A DNA stretch of 12,520 nucleotides from Geobacteraceae bacterium (GTDB lineage Bacteria; Desulfobacterota; Desulfuromonadia; Geobacterales; Geobacteraceae): NCBI GenBank assembly GCA_012797715.1, contig JAAZOO010000109.1, positions 1-12,520 on the forward strand, written 5' to 3'. The notes under the pieces are model-generated. The model was not told the DNA's origin, searched no databases, and was given only the letters and a program-made list of their open reading frames with translations. Positions 6,209 through 12,520 of the stretch are shown piece after piece. Each line of letters begins with the position of its first letter. The stretch's first letter is position 1. A program made the translations under genes and the position numbers.

Positions 6209-8187
6209 GCCGGGGCATATTCGGCATCGTCGACTTTTCCTCTCCCGTGGACGACCGCGACGCTGCGGCCATGGGCGCCTTTCTCCACCGGGATACCGGC
6301 AGGGGGGAAAGCATTTCCATTGGAAGCGGCGCACACTATTTTCTCGCCATGAAGCGGCCGGCGGCGGAGGTTCCCGAACAGCAGCGCCAGGTGGCCGAGG
6401 AGCGGAAATCAGGGACTCTCTGCGTCATCAACGGGGAGATACACAATTGCCCGGAGCTGCGGAACGAGCTGGGAGACGAGGCTCCCCCCTCCGCAGGCGA
6501 CCTGGACCTGGCGCTCCTCCTCTACCTGCGCCATGGCCGGGATTTCGCGAAAAAGCTCAACGGCCTCTTTTCCCTCGCCGTTCTGGACAATCGGGAACCG
6601 CTGTTCCGGCTCTATGCGGACCGATTCGGCATGGCCCGGCAGGTGTACTGGACCACGGCAGGGACCAGGCTCTTTTTCGCCACCCACCTCAAGACGCTGC
6701 TGTCCTGCCCCGGCGTCGGGAAAGAGCTGGACCCGGAGGGGCTGAACCTTTTCCTGAAATACGCCTACATCACCTCGCCCTGGAGCATCTTCAAGGGGAT
6801 TCGGAAGTTGCAACCCGGCCACCTCCTCACCTTCCGCCGGGGAAAGGCCGAGGAGGTTCCCTGGTGGGATTTTTCCGAAACGACAACCACCGTCTCCGGA
6901 TGGGATGATGCCGTCAACCGCTACCGGAACCTCCTCCAGCAGTCCGTTGCCCGGCGGCTCGGCGACCCGTCCCGCACCGGAATCCTGTTGAGCGGCGGAC
7001 TCGATTCCAGCGCCAACGTGGCCCTGGCAGCCCGCTGCACCGACCGGCAGCTCACCACCTTCGCCATCGGCTTCGAAGACCCGCGCTTCGACGAGCGGCC
7101 CTATGCCCGCATCGTGGCCGGTCACTTCGGGGCGAAGCACCACGAGTACACCATCACCGGAAACGAGATCGAGGACCTGCCCAAACTGCTCTGGCACATG
7201 GAGGAGCCCTATTTCGAATTCGGGCTCTTTCTCACCTACTGCGGTCTCGCCGCAGCCGCGCCGGAGGTGGATGCGGTCATCGGCGGCGAGGGCGCCGACC
7301 AGATGTTCGGTACGGGCGGCTTTGCCGGGGCCCGGCCTGCGCTAGCCCACTACCTGCTGCGCAGGACGGGTCTCCTGGGAGCGGCCCGCCGGTTCGGGCG
7401 ACTCCTGCGCGGCCCCTTCTTCTACGACCGGGACACCTGGGCCTTCAAGCTCAGGCTTTTCTGGAACCGGGCCACCGACCTGAACGACTGGTATTTCTAC
7501 GGCTACGACGAGAACGAACTGGCGCAGGCATACCGGGACCCCGCCCTGGCGCGGGTGCCGCGCATTTTCGACGGCAGGGAGGTGGACGACTCCTCGTTCG
7601 CGGCCCTGTACCGCTCTACCCAGGTCCACCAGGACATCCGCCACTACGCCAATGAAAACGTCATGGTAAAATCGGGCCGCATGGCAGACATGCTCGGCAT
7701 AACCCTGCACGAATCCTTTCTCGACAGCGAGCTTGCGGATTTCGTGGTGGGCCTTGATTTTCCCTACAAGCGGGGCGGCAGCCTGACCGATCACCTGCGG
7801 GGACGCGCCGTTTCCAAACTGCTGCACCGCAGATCCATGGAGGGGATTCTCCCGGAGGAAATCCTGCACAAACCGAAACAGGGGGGGTTCGTCCCGGTGA
7901 TGCTCTTCCTCCGCGACGGGAGCCTGCGGCGGAAAATCTACGACTACCTGCTTCGTTCCAGGGTCATGGGGGAATATTTCAGGAACGGCTACCTGAAATC
8001 CCTGTTCGCCTCCTACGAGGAGCACCAGGCCAAGCCGGTATCCTGGGCCAATTTTCTCAATTCCAAGGCCAACCGCATCCTCTTTCTCCTGACTTTCGAC
8101 ATCTGGCACCGCTATTACCTGGAGAACGATCCGCTGCGGGTGGAGGCGACGACCCTGAGCGAGTTTCTGGATTCCGGGAACGGGTGA
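6205..8187 (+). CDS. Asparagine synthetase-like amidotransferase lacking the glutaminase cysteine
   Basis: AsnB-family protein of 660 residues with both usual halves. The N-terminal class II glutaminase-like domain (about 1-200) keeps NGEIHN and DRFG motifs, but the start reads MSRGIFGIVDF where active enzymes have MCGI: the nucleophilic Cys2 is absent. No alternative in-frame start nearby supplies it. The C-terminal synthetase domain has the ATP pyrophosphatase loop SGGLDSS (263-269) and the GEGADQ motif (361-366; usual form GEGxDE). The enzyme should therefore activate a carboxylate as acyl-AMP but use ammonia or another amine rather than glutamine, as in beta-lactam synthetase relatives. 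A likely role is amide formation on a sugar acid or aminoacyl group. The start is GTG 6205, after GGAGGAGGA at 6192-6200, overlapping the previous stop. Confidence 0.9.
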   Translation: MSRGIFGIVDFSSPVDDRDAAAMGAFLHRDTGRGESISIGSGAHYFLAMKRPAAEVPEQQRQVAEERKSGTLCVINGEIHNCPELRNELGDEAPPSAGDLDLALLLYLRHGRDFAKKLNGLFSLAVLDNREPLFRLYADRFGMARQVYWTTAGTRLFFATHLKTLLSCPGVGKELDPEGLNLFLKYAYITSPWSIFKGIRKLQPGHLLTFRRGKAEEVPWWDFSETTTTVSGWDDAVNRYRNLLQQSVARRLGDPSRTGILLSGGLDSSANVALAARCTDRQLTTFAIGFEDPRFDERPYARIVAGHFGAKHHEYTITGNEIEDLPKLLWHMEEPYFEFGLFLTYCGLAAAAPEVDAVIGGEGADQMFGTGGFAGARPALAHYLLRRTGLLGAARRFGRLLRGPFFYDRDTWAFKLRLFWNRATDLNDWYFYGYDENELAQAYRDPALARVPRIFDGREVDDSSFAALYRSTQVHQDIRHYANENVMVKSGRMADMLGITLHESFLDSELADFVVGLDFPYKRGGSLTDHLRGRAVSKLLHRRSMEGILPEEILHKPKQGGFVPVMLFLRDGSLRRKIYDYLLRSRVMGEYFRNGYLKSLFASYEEHQAKPVSWANFLNSKANRILFLLTFDIWHRYYLENDPLRVEATTLSEFLDSGNG

Positions 8188-8193
8188 GCCGCC

Positions 8194-9027
8194 ATGAAAC
8201 GCTTCGTGCAACCGGACGCAGGCCCCAGGGTTCCCATCCTCATGTACCACCAGGTTGTGGAGGACGGGGAGCGGAACAGCAAGACAAGGCGCACCAATCC
8301 CGCCTATACGGTGACTGCCGGCCGTTTCCGGGAACAGATGGCCTGGCTGGCTGAAAACGGCTTCCGGACGCGCTCCCTGGGGGACGTGACCGGCCCGTTC
8401 ACCCCGCTGCAGTCCAGCCTGGTGATAACCTTCGACGACGGCTGGGCCGACAACGCCTCCCATGCCCTCCCGGTCCTGCTGGAATACGGGTTCAGCGCGA
8501 CGATCTTCGTCGTTACCGGCTTCATCGGAACCCAGGACTACCTGGACTGGGCGCAGTTGCGGGTTCTGTCGGAGAACGGCGTCTCCCTCCAGTCCCACAC
8601 GGTCAGTCATCGCCCCCTGGAGGAACTGGGGCACCATGAGGTCGCGGAAGAACTGGGGGCGTCCAAGAAGGTCCTGGAAGATCGCCTGGGGACCGCGGTT
8701 GACTACGTGAGCATGCCCCAAGGGTCGTGGAACCGGAGAATTCTGCACGCGGCCCGGGCGGCCGGATACCTGGGCGTCTGCACATCGGATCCGGGATTCC
8801 GCCATTCCTTGGGTGCTCCTGCGGTCTTTTCCCGCATCAATGTGGCAGACAGCACCCCCATTTCATCCTTTGCCCGGATAGCCCGCATGGATGGAAGATT
8901 CATTGTGCCGGTCCTGGCCGCCACCAAATTCAAACGGACCGTACGGTCTCTCGTGGGATACCGGAACTACCGACTCCTGTACCGGTTCTTCTACGGCATC
9001 ACGGAAGAACCGCAGGAAAACCCATGA
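8194..9027 (+). CDS. Polysaccharide deacetylase (NodB/CE4 family)
   Basis: Metal-dependent carbohydrate esterase-4 enzyme of 277 residues, predicted to remove N-acetyl (or O-acetyl) groups from the polymer or a precursor. The motif series is complete: opening PILMYHQV, TFDDG at 79-83 (D81 catalytic base, D82 metal ligand) and HTVSH at 135-139 (H135 and H139 metal ligands). These are followed by the PQGSWN groove segment (usually RPPYG or similar) and a GY segment near 190. I see no signal peptide, so it may act in the cytoplasm, or be exported by a route not visible here. It lacks the 'DVEDYF' opening of the usual PEP-CTERM-locus deacetylase, so it is an additional, different NodB protein. 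The start is ATG 8194, six bases after the previous stop, with GGGTGAG at 8182-8188. The free amine it produces could be the target of the formyl- or acyltransferase. Confidence 0.9.
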   Translation: MKRFVQPDAGPRVPILMYHQVVEDGERNSKTRRTNPAYTVTAGRFREQMAWLAENGFRTRSLGDVTGPFTPLQSSLVITFDDGWADNASHALPVLLEYGFSATIFVVTGFIGTQDYLDWAQLRVLSENGVSLQSHTVSHRPLEELGHHEVAEELGASKKVLEDRLGTAVDYVSMPQGSWNRRILHAARAAGYLGVCTSDPGFRHSLGAPAVFSRINVADSTPISSFARIARMDGRFIVPVLAATKFKRTVRSLVGYRNYRLLYRFFYGITEEPQENP

Positions 9028-9149
9028 CGGCAGGTGGAGTCTTCCGAAGAGAACGACGGTGCCCTCATTCGTTGCTGCTTTTGGCGAAATGGAGCGTACC
9101 GTGCCCATACGGTCCGAATCCGCAGGGCATATCGGCTGTTGCCCCGTGA
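9024..9149 (+). CDS. Small 41-codon ORF overlapping the deacetylase stop (doubtful)
   Basis: A reading frame of 41 codons starts at ATG 9024, overlapping the deacetylase stop as ATGA, with CAGGA (9013-9017) 6 nt upstream. It begins MTAGGVFRRERRCPHSLLLL and ends at TGA 9147-9149, and I recognise no domain. The translational start looks genuine, while the protein does not look like a folded product: it is rich in R, C and P. One reading is a gene that lost its body by deletion; the other is chance. It occupies most of the otherwise gene-free 203-nt gap (9028-9230), in which I see only short weak inverted repeats besides this. Confidence 0.2.
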   Translation: MTAGGVFRRERRCPHSLLLLAKWSVPCPYGPNPQGISAVAP

Positions 9150-9230
9150 ACCTGGAGCAGCAGAAGCATGCCGTCCGGAATGAACGCAGCATGATTTCAC
9201 CCGCCGGATCCAGGCGAAACCCTCACCCCT

Positions 9231-10214
9231 ATGAAAACAGCCCTCACCTACAGCACATCAAGCGACTACCCGGCCCACCGGGAAGAGATGCTCGACCTCT
9301 ATCGCAGGTCCTACGGCAAGGATAACCAGGCATTCTACGACTCCTTCTATGCCGGCAACCCTCTGGGCGAGCCCTATCTCTTCCTCTGCCACGACGGAAA
9401 TACCCTGGTGGGCCAGGAAAACTACCTGCGCCAGACGCTTTCCTGCAACGGCAGGCTCCTCTCCGCCGGCCTCGGTGTCAATACCCTCGTGGATTCGCGC
9501 TACCGTCTTCTCCACGGGGTTTTCGGCAGGCTCTGCTCCCTCAGCCTGGATTTCCTGGCAGGGAAGCTCGATCTGCTGTGCGCCTTCGCCAATGAGGAAT
9601 CGAAAAAATACTACCTGAAGTATTACGGCTGGCAGGTTGCGGCCAGGGTTCGGGTGTACAAGAAGTCCACCAGGTTCTCCGGATTCCGGGCGGAAAGCCT
9701 CCTGTCCCTTTTCCGGCCGGGCTGCAAACGCAGGGGGCTCCGGCTGGCGCGGACGGACGAGTTCGACCCGTCCCTCCTCGATCCGGTCATAGAACGCTGC
9801 CGGGAGGGTTCCCGCTACACCTGTTTTCACAAGACGTCGTCCTTCCTGAACTGGAAATTCCTGCGCAACAGCCACTACCGGATACGCGGGTACTACGTCA
9901 TGGCCGGGGACCGGCTCAGCGGCTACTGCCTGACCTATGACTGCGGAATCGAGCGGAGGGTCATCGATCTCCGCATTGAGGGTGACGACAGCGTGACCAT
10001 GGACAAGACGCTGGCCACGCTCACGTCCATGACGAGGCAAGACGGGCTGTCGCGCCTCGTCATCCACGCCGTGCCGGGATGCTGGTACGAAAAGGCCCTC
10101 AAACGCCACGTTTTCATCCGCCGCTGGGAATACGAGTGTATCGCCCGGCCGCTGGGGGAAACGCTCCCGCGCGGGGACTGGGTCATCCAACCGGGAGATT
10201 TCGACATGTTCTGA
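9231..10214 (+). CDS. GNAT-fold N-acyltransferase-like protein
   Basis: A 327-residue protein that I assign to the acyl-CoA N-acyltransferase (GNAT) superfamily by pattern. It has an N-terminal MLDLYRRSYG element and a central strand GLGVNTLVDSRYR followed by a helix. The FANEESKKYYLKYYGW segment (119-134) is the common late-GNAT 'F..N......Y...GW' signature. The C-terminal half (about 195-327) has a second possible strand/helix set and ends in DWVIQPGDFDMF, a terminus I associate with GNAT-fold proteins of polysaccharide clusters. It could transfer an acyl group from CoA, or from the ACP encoded next, onto a sugar amine; the donor cannot be read from sequence. ATG 9231 is the only start codon between the in-frame TGA at 9192 and the conserved region. 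Its ribosome-binding site is weak, unlike its neighbours. Confidence 0.65.
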   Translation: MKTALTYSTSSDYPAHREEMLDLYRRSYGKDNQAFYDSFYAGNPLGEPYLFLCHDGNTLVGQENYLRQTLSCNGRLLSAGLGVNTLVDSRYRLLHGVFGRLCSLSLDFLAGKLDLLCAFANEESKKYYLKYYGWQVAARVRVYKKSTRFSGFRAESLLSLFRPGCKRRGLRLARTDEFDPSLLDPVIERCREGSRYTCFHKTSSFLNWKFLRNSHYRIRGYYVMAGDRLSGYCLTYDCGIERRVIDLRIEGDDSVTMDKTLATLTSMTRQDGLSRLVIHAVPGCWYEKALKRHVFIRRWEYECIARPLGETLPRGDWVIQPGDFDMF

Positions 10215-10239
10215 CGGGAGTGAAGACCGCCCCGTTTTT
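10214..10239 (+). terminator. Weak intrinsic terminator or attenuator-like hairpin
   Basis: ACGGG (10214-10218) pairs with CCCGT (10231-10235) around a 12-nt loop, and the second arm runs into five T residues (10235-10239). It begins at the last base of the acyltransferase stop codon and ends 26 nt before the ACP start. The stem is short and the loop large, so termination would be partial at best. In an operon that carries its own NusG-like antiterminator, a leaky terminator here could be a control point for the ACP/ligase/decarboxylase genes. Confidence 0.35.
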
Positions 10240-10265
10240 CCAACCATTCCGAAGAGGTGAAATGC

Positions 10266-10502
10266 ATGGGCATCGAGGAGCAACTGACAACCTATTTCCG
10301 TGAAAACTTTGCCGCTGATGTGGACGACGAAACGGCGCTGATCGATTCCGGCCTCATCGACTCCATGGGGGTTATGGAGCTTGTGGAATACCTGGAACGC
10401 TCGTTCGGCATCGAGATGGACATGGATGACCTGACCGTGGAACGGTTCGGCACCATTTCGGCAATAGCGCAACTGATAACCGAGAAACGGGAGGCCATGT
10501 GA
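10266..10502 (+). CDS. Acyl carrier protein
   Basis: A free-standing carrier protein of 78 residues. The phosphopantetheine site is in LIDSGLIDSMGVMEL, with S33 as the attachment serine (DSM in place of the usual DSL). The protein is acidic and has the four-helix ACP pattern (EEQLTTYF at the N-terminus, MELVEYLERSFG as helix II, ISAIAQLITEK as helix IV). I choose ATG 10266 over the in-frame GTG at 10257, because that GTG is part of the AGAGGTGA ribosome-binding site. The stop overlaps the GTG start of the ligase. Size and pairing with an AMP-forming ligase resemble DltC/DltA. It most likely carries the acyl or aminoacyl group that the ligase activates. Confidence 0.92.
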   Translation: MGIEEQLTTYFRENFAADVDDETALIDSGLIDSMGVMELVEYLERSFGIEMDMDDLTVERFGTISAIAQLITEKREAM

Positions 10503-12058
10503 CCATGCGTCCGGCGCTGGTGCACCATCTGATAGAGCAGACCGCGGCGCGGCTGCCGGACAAGGCCGCCGTGCGCCATCTGGGACGGGACACAACCTAC
10601 CGGGAGCTCCTGGAAGAATCCCGCCGCATGAAGGGATTCCTTCTGGATACGGGAATCCGGACGGGCGAACGGGTCGGCATCTTTCTGGAGAAGTCGGTGG
10701 AACAGCTGACAGCCATGTTCGCCGTTTCCATGGCGGGCGGCGTGTTCGTGTTCATCAATCCCATCCTCCGGCAGGAGCAGGTCGACTACATCGTCAGGGA
10801 TTGCGACATACGGGTCCTCATCACCACCGGGGCCCTTGCCCGGAAAAACCGGCTGGAGAAGCCCGAGACACTGCTGTTTGTGGATGAGGACGCCCCCGGG
10901 GAAAGCCCCTGCTGGCCGAGAATCAGGGAGCGATTCCGACCGTCTCGGGAAACCGTGCGCCGCATTCCCGACGACACCGCCTGCCTCATCTACACCTCCG
11001 GATCCACCGGCATGCCCAAAGGGGTGGTGGTGCCGCACCGCACCGTGGTCGAAGGTGCGGAAATCGTCAGCGGCTACCTGGGGATCACCGAAAACGACCG
11101 CATCGTGAGCGTGCTCCCCTTCAATTTCGACTACGGCCTCAACCAGGCAACCACCTCCATCCTGCACGGCGCCACGCTCGTCATGCACCAGTTCATTTTT
11201 GCCAAGGACCTGTTGAACATCCTTCGGGACGAGGAGATCACCGGCTTTGCCGGGATGACCCCCATCTGGGCCACCCTGTTCGGCGGCAAACACACCCTGA
11301 AGGCGGAAATGGCCTTTCCCCGGCTCCGCTACATCACCAACACCGGCGGCAAGGTGCCGCGGGTCGTGGTGGAAAGGATTCGGGCGTTCTTCCCGAATAC
11401 AAAGCTCTTCCTCATGTACGGGCTGACCGAGGCCTTCCGCTCCACATTCCTCCCTCCCGAGGAGATCGAGCGGCGCCCCGACTCCATCGGCAAGGCGATT
11501 CCCAACGTGGAGATCCTGGTCGTCAACGACAAGGGGGAGGAGTGCGCACCGGGAGTCCCGGGAGAACTGGTCCACCGGGGCGCGCTCATTACCCGCGGCT
11601 ACTGGAACGACCCCGAGAAGACGAAGCAGGTGTTCCGGAAAAACCCCCTCCTGAACGGCCAGGACCACCTGAACGAAACGGTCGTGTTCTCGGGCGATCT
11701 GGTGAAAAAGGACGAGGACGGATTTCTCTACTTCATCTCGCGCAGGGACGAGATGATCAAGACATCGGGGTACCGGGTGAGTCCCACCGAGGTGGAGGAG
11801 GCCCTGGTGGCGATACCGGGCGTGCGCAACGCAGTGGTCTTCGGCCGCGAGCTGGAAAGCGGCGACCAGGGGATCATCGCCGTGGCGGAGACGGACCGTT
11901 CCGATGTCAGGGCGCTTCTCGCCGAATGCCGCGGGCGGCTCCCCGCCTACATGGTCCCCCATGAGATCATCTGCGAACGGGAGTTCCCGAAAACCGCCAA
12001 CGGCAAGATAGACCGCTCGTTTCTGAAGAGCAAGTGGCAGGGAGGGGTAAACGGGTAA
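10499..12058 (+). CDS. AMP-forming acyl/aminoacyl ligase, exosortase-A system associated
   Basis: ANL-superfamily adenylating enzyme of 519 residues, the type annotated as 'acyl-CoA ligase (AMP-forming), exosortase A system-associated' (TIGR03098, from memory). Core motifs: YTSGSTGMPKG (165-175), YGLTE (307-311), SGDL (398-401, D400 binding the ribose), the hinge region SRRDEMIKTSGYRV and C-terminal NGKIDR with catalytic K503. Segment 210-225 (FDYGLNQATTSILHGA) aligns without gaps with the A4 motif of GrsA PheA (FDASVWEMFMALLTGA). D211 falls on D235, which holds the substrate amino group in amino-acid activating enzymes and DltA. I therefore suspect an amino-acid substrate, with the neighbouring ACP as acceptor. 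The start is either GTG 10499 (overlapping the ACP stop, GTGA) or ATG 10505; GGGAGG at 10489-10494 fits both moderately. Confidence 0.92.
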   Translation: MTMRPALVHHLIEQTAARLPDKAAVRHLGRDTTYRELLEESRRMKGFLLDTGIRTGERVGIFLEKSVEQLTAMFAVSMAGGVFVFINPILRQEQVDYIVRDCDIRVLITTGALARKNRLEKPETLLFVDEDAPGESPCWPRIRERFRPSRETVRRIPDDTACLIYTSGSTGMPKGVVVPHRTVVEGAEIVSGYLGITENDRIVSVLPFNFDYGLNQATTSILHGATLVMHQFIFAKDLLNILRDEEITGFAGMTPIWATLFGGKHTLKAEMAFPRLRYITNTGGKVPRVVVERIRAFFPNTKLFLMYGLTEAFRSTFLPPEEIERRPDSIGKAIPNVEILVVNDKGEECAPGVPGELVHRGALITRGYWNDPEKTKQVFRKNPLLNGQDHLNETVVFSGDLVKKDEDGFLYFISRRDEMIKTSGYRVSPTEVEEALVAIPGVRNAVVFGRELESGDQGIIAVAETDRSDVRALLAECRGRLPAYMVPHEIICEREFPKTANGKIDRSFLKSKWQGGVNG

Positions 12059-12520
12059 TGGAACTCAGCGAGCGCAATGGAAAGCTCTGCGTGGGGGATG
12101 CTTCCTTCGAGGAAATCGCCGACCGCTTCGGCACGCCGTTCTACCTCTACGACCTGGACGGGGTGCGGGAGCGGGCAGCCGCGGTGAAGCGGGCCTTCGG
12201 CGATAGTATCGAGCTTCTGTACGCAGTCAAGGCAAACCCCAACCTGGACCTGCTGCGGGGAATTGCAGGCAGTGTGGACGGCCTGGACATCGCTTCGACC
12301 GGGGAATTGCGCCGGGCTCTGGAAGCCGGGTTCCGCCCGGAGGTGGTCAGTTTCGCCGGTCCGGGCAAGACGCGGGCCGAACTGCGCGAGTCCCTCCGGC
12401 ACGGTGTGGGCATCATCAGTGTCGAATCGGTGCGGGAACTGTACGACCTCAAATCTCTGGCTGAGGCAGAGGGGATCCGGGCAACCGTCACCATCCGCAT
12501 CAATCCGGACCGTACGGTCA
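12058..12520 (+). CDS. Fold-III PLP-dependent decarboxylase, exosortase-A system associated (3' partial)
   Basis: The first 154 codons of a group IV (LysA/ornithine-type, alanine-racemase fold) decarboxylase; the window ends inside it. FGTPFYLYDLDGVRER (24-39) and YAVKANPN (55-62) are the family hallmarks, with K58 as the lysine forming the Schiff base with pyridoxal phosphate. The later VDGLDIASTGELRRALEAG and SFAGPGKTRAEL segments follow the barrel order. It matches the 'pyridoxal-dependent decarboxylase, exosortase A system-associated' family (TIGR03099, from memory), usually found beside the ligase. The start, ATG 12058, shares one base with the ligase stop (TAATG), so the two are translationally coupled; GGAGGGG at 12041-12047 serves as ribosome-binding site. 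The likely substrate is an amino acid, perhaps as its ACP thioester, as for BtrK of butirosin synthesis; plain diaminopimelate or ornithine decarboxylation cannot be excluded on the visible part. Confidence 0.92.
   Translation, partial: MELSERNGKLCVGDASFEEIADRFGTPFYLYDLDGVRERAAAVKRAFGDSIELLYAVKANPNLDLLRGIAGSVDGLDIASTGELRRALEAGFRPEVVSFAGPGKTRAELRESLRHGVGIISVESVRELYDLKSLAEAEGIRATVTIRINPDRTV

Noticed and set aside
8101..8120. TGGCAC-N5-TT sequence resembling a sigma-54 promoter
   Set aside because: It is inside the asparagine synthetase-like coding region, lacks the GC at -12 and points to no sensible transcription unit.
7342..8805. Long reverse-strand ORF (487 codons) and similar long antisense ORFs at 9258-10595 and 10292-11962
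   Set aside because: They lie opposite clearly coding genes with intact motifs, and arise from GC-rich codon structure. Their translations show no domain.
8891..9325. Forward ORF spanning the deacetylase/GNAT gap
   Set aside because: Most of it overlaps the two real genes in another frame; the part in the gap has no recognisable domain or ribosome-binding site.
1..12520. CRISPR arrays, tRNA or rRNA genes, insertion sequences, attachment sites
   Set aside because: I saw no regularly spaced repeats, cloverleaf sequences, transposase motifs or paired terminal repeats. The genes form one co-directional biosynthetic cluster.

Overview
The window looks like part of a chromosomal exopolysaccharide (EPS) locus of the exosortase A (XrtA/EpsH, PEP-CTERM) type from a GC-rich Gram-negative bacterium. 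Every convincing gene is on the + strand, and many are tightly packed (GTGA, TAATG and other overlaps of a few bases). An outer-membrane barrel, a Wzc-like co-polymerase with its own tyrosine kinase and a GspA/ExeA-like ATPase indicate a diderm. I infer a Geobacter-like member of the Desulfuromonadota from general resemblance only; other Proteobacteria with exosortase loci are possible. No exosortase, PEP-CTERM protein or glycosyltransferase lies inside the window, so the system assignment rests on the characteristic gene set and order.

Layout. (1) Positions 1-4666, polymer control and export: chain-length determinant (5' end missing), tyrosine autokinase, outer-membrane beta-barrel protein and AAA secretion-type ATPase. 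(2) Positions 4667-5410, regulatory block: a NusG/UpxY-like antiterminator. Ahead of it lie a perfect hairpin, a split direct repeat and a possible 11-residue leader ORF. Behind it is a second perfect 9-bp hairpin in the leader of the next gene. (3) Positions 5411-10214, sugar tailoring: formyltransferase, an asparagine-synthetase-like enzyme without the glutaminase cysteine, a NodB-type deacetylase, a 200-bp stretch holding a doubtful 41-codon ORF, and a GNAT-fold acyltransferase. (4) Positions 10215-12520, carrier-protein module: terminator-like hairpin, acyl carrier protein, AMP-forming ligase and a fold-III PLP decarboxylase cut by the window end.

How they may work together. The front genes would set chain length and move the polymer across the envelope. 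The antiterminator would keep RNA polymerase going through the long operon. The tailoring genes point to a polymer with amino groups that are exposed by deacetylation and then formylated, acylated or joined by amide bonds. The ACP/ligase/decarboxylase trio resembles the logic of butirosin side-chain synthesis (BtrI/BtrK) and teichoic-acid D-alanylation (DltA/DltC): activate an amino acid, load it on a carrier, decarboxylate it there, and pass the resulting aminoacyl group to the sugar. That reading is inference. It is supported by an aspartate (D211) in the ligase at the position that binds the substrate amino group in amino-acid adenylating enzymes.
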